Assembly: GCA_029101305.1 (NCBI GenBank)
Contig: JAQXQS010000150.1
Span: 1-64,000 of the forward strand
Direction of reading: 5' to 3'
DNA length: 64,000 nucleotides
From: Clostridia bacterium
GTDB lineage: Bacteria > Bacillota > Clostridia > Lachnospirales > Lachnospiraceae
The translations under genes were made by a program, and so were the position numbers. Shown here piece after piece: positions 18,601 to 27,301 of this stretch. Positions within the stretch are counted from its first letter, which is position 1. The number at the start of each line of letters is the position of its first letter. The notes beneath the pieces were generated by a model. The model searched no databases, had not been told where the DNA came from, and saw nothing but the letters and a program-made list of their open reading frames with translations.

Positions 18601-19548
18601 ATGCAGCCACAGAATGCGGTTTCTATAGAGTTTTTTAAGAACCCGAAACGGTTTGCGGATCTTTTGAATGGCTATTTTTTCAATGGCGCTGAAGTCGTTC
18701 ATTGGGAAAGTGTCCAGGAAAGAGATCCTGTGCTGCAAAAGATAAAAGGAAAAGGTACAAAAGTATCAACGAAAGCAAATGTTGTAGATTTATTTCGCAA
18801 CGTGGAAATTGATGGCTGTAGAATAGGTGTTTTTTTACAAAATCAGACACAAATACATTATGCTATGCCGATTCGGGCGATGAATGAGGAAGCAGAAGAA
18901 TATTATAGCCAATGGAAAGAACTAGAGAGAAAACATAGGGAGAAAAAGGATTTAAAAGGGGCAGAATTTTTGTCTGGTATGGGCAGAAACGATAGGATTA
19001 ATCCTTTGTTAATTTTAATCGTGTACTTTGGAGAGAAAAAATGGGATGCTGCAGAATCTGCGCAGAATCTGTTTGGAAAAGTTGCAGAATCAGAGAAAAT
19101 GAGAGGAATTCTTACCAAGTATCCTATTCATATTTTAGATATGCGAAGGTTTGAAAATATAAATAATTTTCATACAGACCTAAAATGGGTTATAGGATTT
19201 TTGCAAAAGGCTCAAAACAAGGATGAATTGCAAAAGTATGTGACAGAGAATAAAAATGTCTTTGAAAATCTGGCGGAAGATACATACAATCTATTGGCAA
19301 TAATGGCAAAATCGCCAATATTGGAGACGCTAAAAGATGATGCGAAAAATGCGGAAGGAGGATGGAATATGTGTAAAGCTCTTGATGATATGGTTAGAGA
19401 CGGAGAGCGTCGTGGCGAACGCCGTGGAAAAAACCAGATTAACCAATTGAATCGTTTATTGTTAGCTGATAATAGGCAGGACGAGCTGTTACGGTCTGTT
19501 TCAGATCGAAAATTTCAGCAAAAGCTGTTACAGGAATATGCTTTATAA
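18601..19548 (+). CDS. Rpn-like PD-(D/E)XK nuclease family protein
   Basis: 315 residues. The segments FFKNPKRFADLLNGYFFNG and IHYAMPIRAMNEEAEEYYSQ are characteristic of the Rpn/PDDEXK_2 group, often annotated as recombination-promoting nucleases or putative transposases. A Lys/Arg-rich tail ends in RRGERRGKNQ. Where relatives usually read I-E-x-Q just before the HYAMP motif (from memory), this protein reads FLQNQ, so the catalytic acid may be lost. AT-rich relative to neighbours and isolated, which hints at horizontal transfer. No terminal repeats or other mobile-element genes flank it. Confidence 0.75.
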   Translation: MQPQNAVSIEFFKNPKRFADLLNGYFFNGAEVVHWESVQERDPVLQKIKGKGTKVSTKANVVDLFRNVEIDGCRIGVFLQNQTQIHYAMPIRAMNEEAEEYYSQWKELERKHREKKDLKGAEFLSGMGRNDRINPLLILIVYFGEKKWDAAESAQNLFGKVAESEKMRGILTKYPIHILDMRRFENINNFHTDLKWVIGFLQKAQNKDELQKYVTENKNVFENLAEDTYNLLAIMAKSPILETLKDDAKNAEGGWNMCKALDDMVRDGERRGERRGKNQINQLNRLLLADNRQDELLRSVSDRKFQQKLLQEYAL

Positions 19549-19651
19549 GTGGTAACTGCTTTGCTGAAACTTTTTCAATCGTTTAAAATATGGTTATTAC
19601 TGGTGAACGATGTTAAAATACTTTGTTGCAGGAAAATTCTCTAAAATCCGG

Positions 19652-19680
19652 TTGACGTAACCCAATTTCTACAACATAAT
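19652..19680 (+). promoter_or_regulatory. Promoter for ribokinase gene
   Basis: TTGACG (19652-19657) and CATAAT (19675-19680) are spaced by 17 bases, 66 bases before the ribokinase ATG; GGAGG precedes the start. Confidence 0.55.
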
Positions 19681-19745
19681 ATAATCATAATCGTTGCTAG
19701 GCAAAGTCTGTGCAGCAAAAGTGAAACAAAACGGAGGATTTTTAC

Positions 19746-20636
19746 ATGAAGGTATTAAACTATGGCTCACTTAACGTAGACTACGTGTATTCCGTAGATC
19801 ACATTATCGTGGGTGGCGAGACACAGCATTCATCCAAAATGGAGATTTTCAGCGGCGGAAAGGGGCTGAACCAGTCTATCGCGCTGGCGAAGGCCGGGGT
19901 TCCGGTTTATCATGCTGGTATTGTGGGAAATGATGGGGATATTCTTCTGGATGCCTGCAAAGAGGCTGGGGTAAACACAAAATATATCCGCAGACTGCCT
20001 GTAAAAGGCGGCCACACCATGATTCAGGTGGACAAAAACGCCCAGAACTGCATTATCCTCTACGGCGGAACCAATCAGATGCAGACCAGGGAATTTGTAG
20101 ATGAGGTTCTGGCTGACTTTGGAGAAGGAGATTACCTGATCCTGCAGAATGAGATCAATATGCTGGATTACATCATCGACCAGGCCTATGAGAAAAAGAT
20201 GAAGATCGTAATGAATCCATCTCCATATGATGATAAGCTGAACAGCTGTGACCTGGGAAAAGTATATCTTTTCCTGGTAAATGAAATTGAAGGAGAGCAG
20301 ATCACCGGCTGTAAGGATAAAGATCAGATCCTGGATGCCATGGCAGAGAAATTTCCAGGCGCAAGGTTTGTGCTGACACTTGGCGGTGATGGCGCTGTTT
20401 ATTACGACGGTAAGGAGAAAGTTTTCCAGGACATTTTCAAGGTAAAAGCAGTGGATACCACAGCAGCAGGGGACACCTTTACCGGATACTTTATCGCATC
20501 ACTTATTGAAGGCAGAAGCATTCAGGAGTCTCTTCGTATTGCGGCGAAGGCATCCTCCATTGCAGTTTCAAGACCAGGGGCTACCCCTTCTATTCCGACA
20601 GCGGAGGAAGTGAAGAAAGAGCTTGGGATTGAGTAA
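19746..20636 (+). CDS. rbsK: Ribokinase (PfkB family)
   Basis: 296 residues, near the usual length. PfkB signature 1 is seen as FSGGKGLNQSIALAKAG (about residues 36-52), and the anion-hole and catalytic motif as DTTAAGDTFTGYF with D243 as catalytic base. It phosphorylates D-ribose to ribose-5-phosphate with ATP. It starts the ribose locus, but a terminator separates it from the transporter genes, so it has its own promoter. A related sugar kinase specificity is possible, but rbsD and the transporter downstream make ribose the best call. Confidence 0.88.
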   Translation: MKVLNYGSLNVDYVYSVDHIIVGGETQHSSKMEIFSGGKGLNQSIALAKAGVPVYHAGIVGNDGDILLDACKEAGVNTKYIRRLPVKGGHTMIQVDKNAQNCIILYGGTNQMQTREFVDEVLADFGEGDYLILQNEINMLDYIIDQAYEKKMKIVMNPSPYDDKLNSCDLGKVYLFLVNEIEGEQITGCKDKDQILDAMAEKFPGARFVLTLGGDGAVYYDGKEKVFQDIFKVKAVDTTAAGDTFTGYFIASLIEGRSIQESLRIAAKASSIAVSRPGATPSIPTAEEVKKELGIE

Positions 20637-20647
20637 TAGGGAAAAAT

Positions 20648-20679
20648 GGGAGCGAGGCAAAATTCGCTCCTATTTTTTT
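20648..20679 (+). terminator. Terminator after rbsK
   Basis: GGAGCGA and TCGCTCC arms, 8-base loop, then TATTTTTTT. Confidence 0.85.
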
Positions 20680-20770
20680 GACGAAATACTTAAAGCGTAT
20701 CCATGAAAAATATTTGCAGGCTGTATTTATAAGATTGCGATATAAATCTCTCACAAATTGTGATGCGCAT

Positions 20771-20801
20771 TTTGCAGAAAGCTTTTTAAATACGCGCCAG
20801 C
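20771..20801 (+). repeat. Dispersed AAACACGCTC repeat, degraded copy 4
   Basis: TTTGCAGAAAGCTTTTTAAA followed by TACGCGCCAGC aligns with the copy at 63.65 kb with a few changes and a two-base shorter T run. Confidence 0.5.
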
Positions 20802-20814
20802 TTATTAAAATGTT

Positions 20815-20828
20815 TATAAACGTTTATA
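20815..20828. promoter_or_regulatory. Distal LacI-type operator of the ribose operon
   Basis: TATAAACGTTTATA is a perfect 14-base palindrome centred on CG, as expected for a LacI-family dimer. It lies 151 bases (centre to centre) upstream of the proximal operator. Confidence 0.65.
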
Positions 20829-20953
20829 TAAATGTTTTTGTAAAACAACAATGAAAGTCTATAAAACCACCACATTTATAGTAATAAATAACTAAAAAAC
20901 ACCTAAAAACCTTGTGCAAACATACAAAGTACCAAACAAAACTAAAATAGTAA

Positions 20954-20981
20954 TTGAAATATTTGTGTAAACGTTTATAAT
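20954..20981 (+). promoter_or_regulatory. Promoter with overlapping proximal operator, ribose transporter operon
   Basis: TTGAAA (20954-20959) and TATAAT (20976-20981), 16-base spacer. The operator TGTAAACGTTTATA (20966-20979) covers most of the spacer and the -10 box, so repressor binding would block RNA polymerase directly. Confidence 0.65.
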
Positions 20982-21057
20982 CAAGATATCAGCAGTACAG
21001 AAAAGAAAATGACTGCAAACGAGATCTTAAATTATTTTTTTCAAGGAGGAAGAAATT

Positions 21058-22041
21058 ATGAAAGCAAGAAAAGCAATGGCATTAGCAATGACAGCAGCTA
21101 TGGTTGGAGGTTTAATGGCAGTTCCGGTAATGGCAGAAGAGAACGCTGAATTACTTCCAGGCGGCGGAAGCAAGATCATTTACTGTATCACACCTTCCAC
21201 ATCCAACCCATTCTTCAACACCGAGCAGGTAATCGCTAAGGAGAAAGCTGAAGAACTTGGATACGAAGTAAAATGTGCTTCCCACGATGATGACGCTGCT
21301 ACACAGCTTGAGCTTTTCGAAGCAGCTATCAATGATGGCGCAGCAGCAATCATCTGCGATAACGCTGGAGCAGATGCTTCCATCGAAGCAGTTCAGAAAG
21401 CATATGATGCAGGAATTCCTACATTCCTCATCGACCGTGAGATTAACCAGTCTGGACTTGCAGTAGCACAGATCGTTGCAGATAACGCACAGGGTGCAGC
21501 AGCAATCGCTGAGTGCTGGGTAGAAGCAATGAACTACGAAGGCAAATACGCAGAGCTCCTTGGACTTGAGTCTGATACAAACTGCCAGGTTCGTTCTGAC
21601 AACTATCATTCTGTAATTGATGAGTATGAAGATCTTGAAATGGTAGCTCAGCAGTCCGCTAACTGGGATCAGACAGAAGCTTATGAGAAGACAGAAGCAA
21701 TCCTTCAGTCTAACCCAGAGATCACAGGTATCATCTGTGGTAACGATACAATGGCATGTGGTGCTGTTCAGGCTTGCCTTGATGCAGGACGTAACGATAT
21801 CAAGATCATCGGCCTTGACGGATCTGACGAAGCAAACGCTTACATCAAATCTGGTGACATGGTTGGTACCGCACTTCAGCAGATCGCTCTGATTACTGAG
21901 ATGGCAGTTGAGCAGGCAGACGCTTATCTGAACGGAACAGCTCCGGAAGAAGAGAAACAGCTTGTTCCTTGTGTAGCTATCACAGCTGAGAATTCAGATT
22001 GTCTGAACGCATTCGTTTACACAGAGCCAGATGCTGAATAA
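21058..22041 (+). CDS. rbsB: Ribose-type ABC transporter substrate-binding protein
   Basis: 327 residues. A signal peptide (MKARKAMALAMTAAMVGGLM, cleavage near VMA-EE) is followed by a type I periplasmic-binding fold: ITPSTSNPFFNTEQ, then AAIICDNAGADAS, PTFLIDREIN, ICGNDTMACGAV and IIGLDGSDEA, all typical of pentose/hexose-binding proteins of the RbsB group. No lipobox cysteine is present, unusual for a Gram-positive binding protein, which would normally be lipid-anchored. AAGGAGGAAG precedes the ATG. First gene of the operon under the operators at 20.8-21.0 kb. Confidence 0.9.
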   Translation: MKARKAMALAMTAAMVGGLMAVPVMAEENAELLPGGGSKIIYCITPSTSNPFFNTEQVIAKEKAEELGYEVKCASHDDDAATQLELFEAAINDGAAAIICDNAGADASIEAVQKAYDAGIPTFLIDREINQSGLAVAQIVADNAQGAAAIAECWVEAMNYEGKYAELLGLESDTNCQVRSDNYHSVIDEYEDLEMVAQQSANWDQTEAYEKTEAILQSNPEITGIICGNDTMACGAVQACLDAGRNDIKIIGLDGSDEANAYIKSGDMVGTALQQIALITEMAVEQADAYLNGTAPEEEKQLVPCVAITAENSDCLNAFVYTEPDAE

Positions 22042-22084
22042 TAGAAAATAAGAAGCTTTGGTAAAATCAATAGTATGAATTTAG

Positions 22085-22110
22085 AAGGCGGTGCGCCAGC
22101 GCCGCCTTTT
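22085..22110 (+). terminator. Intercistronic hairpin between rbsB and DUF2291 gene
   Basis: AAGGCGGTGC and GCGCCGCCTT form a 10-base stem (one wobble) with loop GCCA, then TTTTATAAT. Such a stem after a binding-protein gene usually causes partial termination or protects the upstream mRNA, giving excess binding protein. Confidence 0.7.
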
Positions 22111-22136
22111 ATAATAGAAAGCAGGGAGAGAAAATT

Positions 22137-22724
22137 ATGAAAAGCAGACGAATTTTGGCAGTTCTGGCCGCATGTACAGCAGTAACCCTTACGGGCTGCG
22201 GTGTTGTAACCGTAGTTCCCATCGGAGAAGAAGGCTCCTATACCGGTAAGCAGGAATTTGATTCTGCAGCAGAATCCGAAGGTGACTGGGGCGCAGTTGT
22301 ATCTGACATTTCCGGAAAAGCACAGGACCTTGCAGAAATATTAAATGGTGATGGCATTACAGAAACAACCGCAGTAAAAGGCACAGGAAAAATCAAAGAA
22401 TATAATACAGACACCCCGAAACATTATCTTGTAGTAGAATTGGATGGTTACACTGGAACTACAGAAGTCCAGGTGCGTACAGACGGCCCGAACTCCAGTA
22501 CCGCGATCCGTGATCTTCAGTCTCTGAAGAACTTCGAGAGCTTTACCAATCAGACAGAATGGTCCAGCTATGGAAAAGAGCTGAATAAGCAGGCGCTCTC
22601 ACAGGTAATCGATCCACTTGGAATTGACGACAGTGTAGTCGGCAAGACTGTTACATTCACAGGCGGCGCAGAAGCCGGTAAAGATGCAGTATCTGTTACA
22701 GCAGTCGAGCTGACGATTGAATAA
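22137..22724 (+). CDS. DUF2291-family lipoprotein
   Basis: 195 residues with a lipoprotein signal peptide ending in the lipobox LTGC (cysteine at residue 20). The body resembles the DUF2291 family, found beside ribose/xylose-type ABC transporters; its function is not established. It lies 14 bases before the ATPase gene, so it is translated with it. As the only lipidated product in this operon it could help hold the soluble binding protein near the membrane (inference). Confidence 0.75.
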   Translation: MKSRRILAVLAACTAVTLTGCGVVTVVPIGEEGSYTGKQEFDSAAESEGDWGAVVSDISGKAQDLAEILNGDGITETTAVKGTGKIKEYNTDTPKHYLVVELDGYTGTTEVQVRTDGPNSSTAIRDLQSLKNFESFTNQTEWSSYGKELNKQALSQVIDPLGIDDSVVGKTVTFTGGAEAGKDAVSVTAVELTIE

Positions 22725-22738
22725 AAGGAGGAAGCATT

Positions 22739-24277
22739 ATGTTTGACGACCCGAATGTTGTTCTCCATTGTGAAAAAATAGATAAAATTTACCCCGGAAC
22801 CAAAGCTCTTGACCAGGTTTCCTTCGATCTTCTCAAAGGCAAGGTAAACGTTCTGATCGGAGAGAATGGAGCCGGCAAATCCACTCTGATGAAGATGATC
22901 GCTGGTATCGAGCAGCCTTCAGCAGGCAAGATGTACATGGATGGACAGGAAGTTTACTTCAAAGATACCAATGCTGCCAGAGCAAAAGGTATCGGGATTA
23001 TCCACCAGGAGCTGTCCCTTTTCCCGAATATGACAGTATACCAGAATATTTTCATGGGACATGAGAAGAAAAAAGGTATTTTCCTGGATGACAAAGCCCA
23101 TTCAGAGGGCGCTAAGAAAATCCTGAAACGTCTGGAGCATGAGATTCCACCGGAAACCATGGTAGGAGATCTTCGTGTAGGACAGCAGCAGATGGTTGAG
23201 ATCGCGCGAAACCTGAACCAGGATGACCTGCGGGTGCTGATCATGGATGAGCCTACATCCTCTCTTTCCGCAGCAGAGGTTAAGGTTCTTTTCAAAATCA
23301 TGAGAGAGCTTCTGGAAGCAGGAATTTCCATCGTATATATTTCCCACCGTCTGGAAGAAATCATGGAAATCGGTGACCATGTAACCATTCTCCGTGATGG
23401 AAAATACGTTGCAGATGCTGATGTAAAAGATATCGAGCTTAGCTGGATCGTAGAAAATATGGTTGGAAAGAATACCCAGTATCACCGCTTCGAGAGAAGC
23501 ATCGATCTTTCCAAACAGCCGAAGGTGCTGGAAGTGAAAGACTTGTGCCTTCCGAAAAAAGGCGGCGGCTGGACTCTTGACCATGTAAGCCTGGATCTGA
23601 AAAAAGGCGAGGTTCTCGGTATTTATGGACTTCTTGGAGCTGGTCGAAGTGAGCTGTTCGAGTGCCTGATGGGACTTCATCCGGAACATACCGGCGAGGT
23701 TCTTTACGAGGGCAAAAAGCTGAACATCAAGGATGTTGCCACTCAGATCAAGAATGGTTTCGCCCTTGTACCTGAGGATCGTCAGAGCCAGGGCCTGATC
23801 CAGACTCTTGATATTGGAAAAAATACATCTATTTCCTCTCTGAAGGATTATGTAAAAGGTCTGTTCCTGAATGAAAAAGCAGAAGATGCGGCAGTTGACG
23901 AGCAGATCAAAGATATTCATATTAAAGTGGCGGATAAGAGACTTCCAATCCTGTCTCTGTCCGGTGGAAACCAGCAGAAGGTCGTTATCGGCAAAGGACT
24001 TCTGACCAAGCCGAAGATCTTACTTCTGGATGAGCCTTCCCGTGGTATTGATATTGGTGCGAAGACAGAGGTCTTCGAGATCATTCATGACCTTGCGGAA
24101 AAAGGACTTTCCATTATCGTTATCTCATCTGAGCTGAAAGAGATCATGGCCATCGCAGACAGGATCTGTGTACTGTCCAATGGTAAAAAGACCGGCGAGC
24201 TGACCGGTGATGAGATCACAGAAGACACACTTGTACGTACATCTTATGCCGGACTTGGAACCGGAAGAAACGCGTAA
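22739..24277 (+). CDS. rbsA: Sugar ABC transporter ATP-binding protein (two ABC domains)
   Basis: 512 residues with duplicated ABC cassettes as in RbsA/MglA. Domain 1 has Walker A GENGAGKST (about 41-49), signature LRVGQQQMVEIA and Walker B VLIMDEPTSSL. Domain 2 has the degenerate loop GLLGAGRSE, LSGGNQQKVVIGKGL and LLLDEPSRGIDIGAK. It hydrolyses ATP to drive sugar import with the permease encoded next. AGGAGG lies before the ATG. Confidence 0.93.
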   Translation: MFDDPNVVLHCEKIDKIYPGTKALDQVSFDLLKGKVNVLIGENGAGKSTLMKMIAGIEQPSAGKMYMDGQEVYFKDTNAARAKGIGIIHQELSLFPNMTVYQNIFMGHEKKKGIFLDDKAHSEGAKKILKRLEHEIPPETMVGDLRVGQQQMVEIARNLNQDDLRVLIMDEPTSSLSAAEVKVLFKIMRELLEAGISIVYISHRLEEIMEIGDHVTILRDGKYVADADVKDIELSWIVENMVGKNTQYHRFERSIDLSKQPKVLEVKDLCLPKKGGGWTLDHVSLDLKKGEVLGIYGLLGAGRSELFECLMGLHPEHTGEVLYEGKKLNIKDVATQIKNGFALVPEDRQSQGLIQTLDIGKNTSISSLKDYVKGLFLNEKAEDAAVDEQIKDIHIKVADKRLPILSLSGGNQQKVVIGKGLLTKPKILLLDEPSRGIDIGAKTEVFEIIHDLAEKGLSIIVISSELKEIMAIADRICVLSNGKKTGELTGDEITEDTLVRTSYAGLGTGRNA

Positions 24278-24296
24278 GCCGGGGAGGAGCAAAATA

Positions 24297-25343
24297 ATGA
24301 ATAACAAAAAATCAAATAATAATCAGTTGTTAATGACCCTTTTAAAAGGACGTACCTTTATCGTATTGGTACTCCTGGTTATCTTTTTCACCATTGTAAA
24401 AGGTACCACATTCCTGTCAGCTTCCACACTGACCATGGTTGCGAAACACGTGGCTCTGTACGGAATCCTGGCACTTGGTATGACCTTTGTAATCATCACA
24501 GGCGGTATTGACCTTTCTGTTGGTTCTGTAGTCGGACTGGTTGGTATGCTTGCCGGCGGTATGATCCAGGAAGGTATTACCCTGAAATTTGCTGGTGTAA
24601 CTCTTTATTTCAGCGTTCCGGTGATCGTGATTTCCATGCTGGTTGTGGGCTGTATCATTGGTGCAGTCAATGGTCTTATTGTAACAAAGTTAGGCGTAGC
24701 ACCATTTATTGCTACCCTTGGTACCATGTATATCTGCCGTGGTTTCGCGAACCTGCGTTCCAACGGTGCAACCTTCTCAGACATCAAAGGTTATGACGGA
24801 CTGGGAAATACAGGCTTCAAGGTTCTCGGAAGCAACATCGCAGGTATTCCTACCGGTGTTTACATTTTCGTAGTTCTTGCGATTATTTCCGTAATCATTC
24901 TGAAAAAGCTTCCATTTGGATGGTATGTACTTGCTGTTGGTGGCAATGAGAAATCTGCCCGCCTTTCCGGTATCAAAGCTGATAAGATCAAAATTATCGT
25001 TTACATGATTTCCGGTTTCTGTGCAGCATGGGTTGGTATGATCAACACCGCACAGCTTTCCGCAGCACATCCGGCTTCCGGTGATGGATGGGAAATGAAC
25101 GCCATCGCAGCTACTGTACTTGGTGGAACATCCATGAGTGGTGGTTCCGGAACCATCATTGGAACTGTAGTTGGTGCATTCGTTATCGGTGTTATCAATG
25201 ATGGTATGACAATGTGTGGTGTATCCGAGTTCTGGCAGAAGGTTATCCGTGGGCTGGTTATCATTCTTGCAGTTGTAATCGACCAGACACAGAGAAATCT
25301 CCAGGCGAAGATGGCACTGCAGGCAAGAAACGAGAATAAATAA
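24297..25343 (+). CDS. rbsC: Ribose-type ABC transporter permease
   Basis: 348 residues from the ATG at 24297, chosen because GGGGAGGAG precedes it; an earlier in-frame ATG lies inside rbsA. About eight to ten hydrophobic helices; ALGMTFVIITGGIDLSVGS and IAATVLGGTSMSGGSGT are hallmark motifs of the RbsC/XylH permease family. It forms a homodimeric channel with RbsA. Confidence 0.93.
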   Translation: MNNKKSNNNQLLMTLLKGRTFIVLVLLVIFFTIVKGTTFLSASTLTMVAKHVALYGILALGMTFVIITGGIDLSVGSVVGLVGMLAGGMIQEGITLKFAGVTLYFSVPVIVISMLVVGCIIGAVNGLIVTKLGVAPFIATLGTMYICRGFANLRSNGATFSDIKGYDGLGNTGFKVLGSNIAGIPTGVYIFVVLAIISVIILKKLPFGWYVLAVGGNEKSARLSGIKADKIKIIVYMISGFCAAWVGMINTAQLSAAHPASGDGWEMNAIAATVLGGTSMSGGSGTIIGTVVGAFVIGVINDGMTMCGVSEFWQKVIRGLVIILAVVIDQTQRNLQAKMALQARNENK

Positions 25344-25471
25344 TTGGTAATTGCCCGGAAGTGGCTAAAAACAGTCGCGATAATGAGGATATTTATCTAA
25401 GTATTCGAAACAGTTGCGAAAAATCAAAAAAAGATTTATAGTAATAAATCAGAGAAGCAGGAGGAATAAGC

Positions 25472-25873
25472 GTGAAAAAGTCAGGAATTTTAAATGCCCA
25501 GCTGATCCGCTGCATTGCAGAGCTGGGACACAAAGACCTGTTTATGATCGGTGATGCAGGAATGCCAATTCCCAAAGGTGTGGAGATTGTTGACCTGGTT
25601 GTATGTGGAGGAGTTCCTACCTTTAAACAGGTAATGGATGCGGTATTGGCGGAAACTGAGGTAGAAGCCTACACCATTGCCAATGAGATCGAGGAAAAGA
25701 ATCCGGAGCTTCTTGCATATATTCAGCAGAGCCTTCCTGAGGCAGAGGAGAGCAGAATTGACCACATAGACTTGAAGAAAATGTCTGCACAGTGCAAATT
25801 TGCGATCCGCACAGGTGAATTTACACCGTATCCGAATGTAATTTTGAGAGCGGGAGTTGCTTTCCCGGCATAA
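25472..25873 (+). CDS. rbsD: D-ribose pyranase
   Basis: 133 residues, the usual size. GTG start with GGAGG upstream. The N-terminus MKKSGILNAQLIRCIAELGH carries the conserved His20, and the C-terminal TGEFTPYPNVILRAGVAF is typical of the RbsD/FucU fold. It converts beta-pyranose to beta-furanose ribose, the form used by ribokinase, and supports ribose as the operon substrate. Confidence 0.93.
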   Translation: MKKSGILNAQLIRCIAELGHKDLFMIGDAGMPIPKGVEIVDLVVCGGVPTFKQVMDAVLAETEVEAYTIANEIEEKNPELLAYIQQSLPEAEESRIDHIDLKKMSAQCKFAIRTGEFTPYPNVILRAGVAFPA

Positions 25874-25885
25874 AGGTGATGAGAG

Positions 25886-25930
25886 AAGACGCTGCAAAAG
25901 ACGGGGGAACTTGTCTGGCAGCGTCTTTTT
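25886..25930 (+). terminator. Terminator after rbsD
   Basis: AAGACGCTGC and GCAGCGTCTT arms with a GC-rich loop, then TTTTT. Confidence 0.85.
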
Positions 25931-26105
25931 GCGTAATAATTTGCTGCTGGGGAAAGCTGGTTTCTGCAAGTAGTGAGACCAGACATGTTTTGTTAAATAT
26001 TCCAGCAATCTGTATTCCTGATGTTGTACTAGAACCCTACCAAAGGACGAAATAAGTAAGTGGGGCTGGCAGATTGCAAATGTTTTTTACATAGGAGGAA
26101 TCAAC

Positions 26106-27104
26106 ATGAAGGTAAGTGTGAGAAAAATCAGCGAGATTACAGGATTTTCTCCGGCAACCGTATCGAATGCATTAAATTATAAAAAAGGTGTGAATGCTGA
26201 GACATCCGCGAAGATTTTTAAAGTTGCCCGGGAGCTTGGCTATTATGAAGAAAATCATATCCGCAAAATAAAATTCGTAATGTTCAAAAGGGACGGCTCC
26301 GTGGTAGAGGATTCTCCGTTTTTTATCCAGCTGATTTCCGGAGTGGAGCAGGAATGCCGCGCCTGTGGAATGGAAATGCAGATGTGCAATCTGGACAAAC
26401 GTGATCCTGGATGTCAGGAGCAGGCGAAATGGATCATGAATGATAAAGCTTCTGCCGTGATCCTTCTTGGAACAGAGATGGTGGATGCAGATATCGACCT
26501 GATCCGGGGAATGACCTGTCCGTTTATTGTGATCGATTATTGGAAAGAAGACATGAGCTTCGATGCCATGCTGATCAATAATGCTGATTCGGCTCGTATG
26601 GCAACGGAATACCTGATTGCCAACGGACATAAGGAAATCGGTTATCTGCGCGGAAATTTCCGCATCAAACCGTTCAGGTCCCGCTTTGCAGGCTACCAGA
26701 CTGCGTTACAAAAGGCGGGGTTAGGGCTGAATAAGGATTATATTTTTACCATGTCAACTACCATTGATGGGGCGTATGAGGATATGAAGCGCTGCCTGAC
26801 CCAGAAGGTGAAACTGCCGACAGCATTTTTTGCAGACAATGACATGATCGCCCTTGGCGCCATGAAGGCTATGGCAGAGTTTGGAATCCGGATCCCGGAG
26901 GATATCTCCATTGTGGGATTTGATGATCTTACCTTTTCCTCTATTTCCTATCCGCCGCTGACAACACTTCGGGTGCCGAAGCAGGAGATGGGAAGGGCAG
27001 TTGTACGCAGGCTGCGGGATATTCTGAAAGATAATGACGGTACAAAGATCAAGATGCAGATGTGTACCCAGTTTATTGAGCGAAAAAGCGTTAAGAAAAT
27101 ATAG
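26106..27104 (+). CDS. LacI-family repressor of the ribose locus
   Basis: 332 residues. The N-terminal LacI helix-turn-helix (VRKISEITGFSPATVSNALN) is followed by a type I binding-protein sensor domain (about 60-330) with IPEDISIVGFDDLTFSSISY near the end. Its position after rbsD and the CG-centred palindromes upstream of rbsB make it the likely ribose repressor (inference). It has its own AGGAGG and lies after the operon terminator. Confidence 0.88.
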   Translation: MKVSVRKISEITGFSPATVSNALNYKKGVNAETSAKIFKVARELGYYEENHIRKIKFVMFKRDGSVVEDSPFFIQLISGVEQECRACGMEMQMCNLDKRDPGCQEQAKWIMNDKASAVILLGTEMVDADIDLIRGMTCPFIVIDYWKEDMSFDAMLINNADSARMATEYLIANGHKEIGYLRGNFRIKPFRSRFAGYQTALQKAGLGLNKDYIFTMSTTIDGAYEDMKRCLTQKVKLPTAFFADNDMIALGAMKAMAEFGIRIPEDISIVGFDDLTFSSISYPPLTTLRVPKQEMGRAVVRRLRDILKDNDGTKIKMQMCTQFIERKSVKKI

Positions 27105-27150
27105 AATCAGTTCGAAATGATTGATTTGGAATGATATGTGGAAAAATAAA

Positions 27151-27190
27151 AAATCCTGCTTTCGGTAATTGGAAAAGCAGGATTTTTATT
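27151..27190. terminator. Bidirectional terminator
   Basis: AAATCCTGCTTT and AAAGCAGGATTT arms with T runs on both strands, between the convergent LacI and thrH genes. Confidence 0.85.
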
Positions 27191-27301
27191 TTTTGATACT
27201 GTTTGTAGTAAATTGTGACGCATATCTTGTCCCAAGTCTTTGGAAGACACGTTTAAAGATATTTGGAAAAATCTTTTGGTTTATAGTAAAAAGCGCTTGT
27301 C

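Larger units (their letters stand above)
20637..21057. other. Regulatory region of the ribose transporter operon
   Basis: It contains the rbsK terminator, a degraded copy of the dispersed repeat (20771-20801), two LacI-type operators and the transporter promoter. The rest is AT-rich. Confidence 0.6.

Noticed and set aside
24207..24296. Upstream start for rbsC
   Set aside because: It lies inside rbsA in another frame; GGGGAGGAG before 24297 marks the real start.
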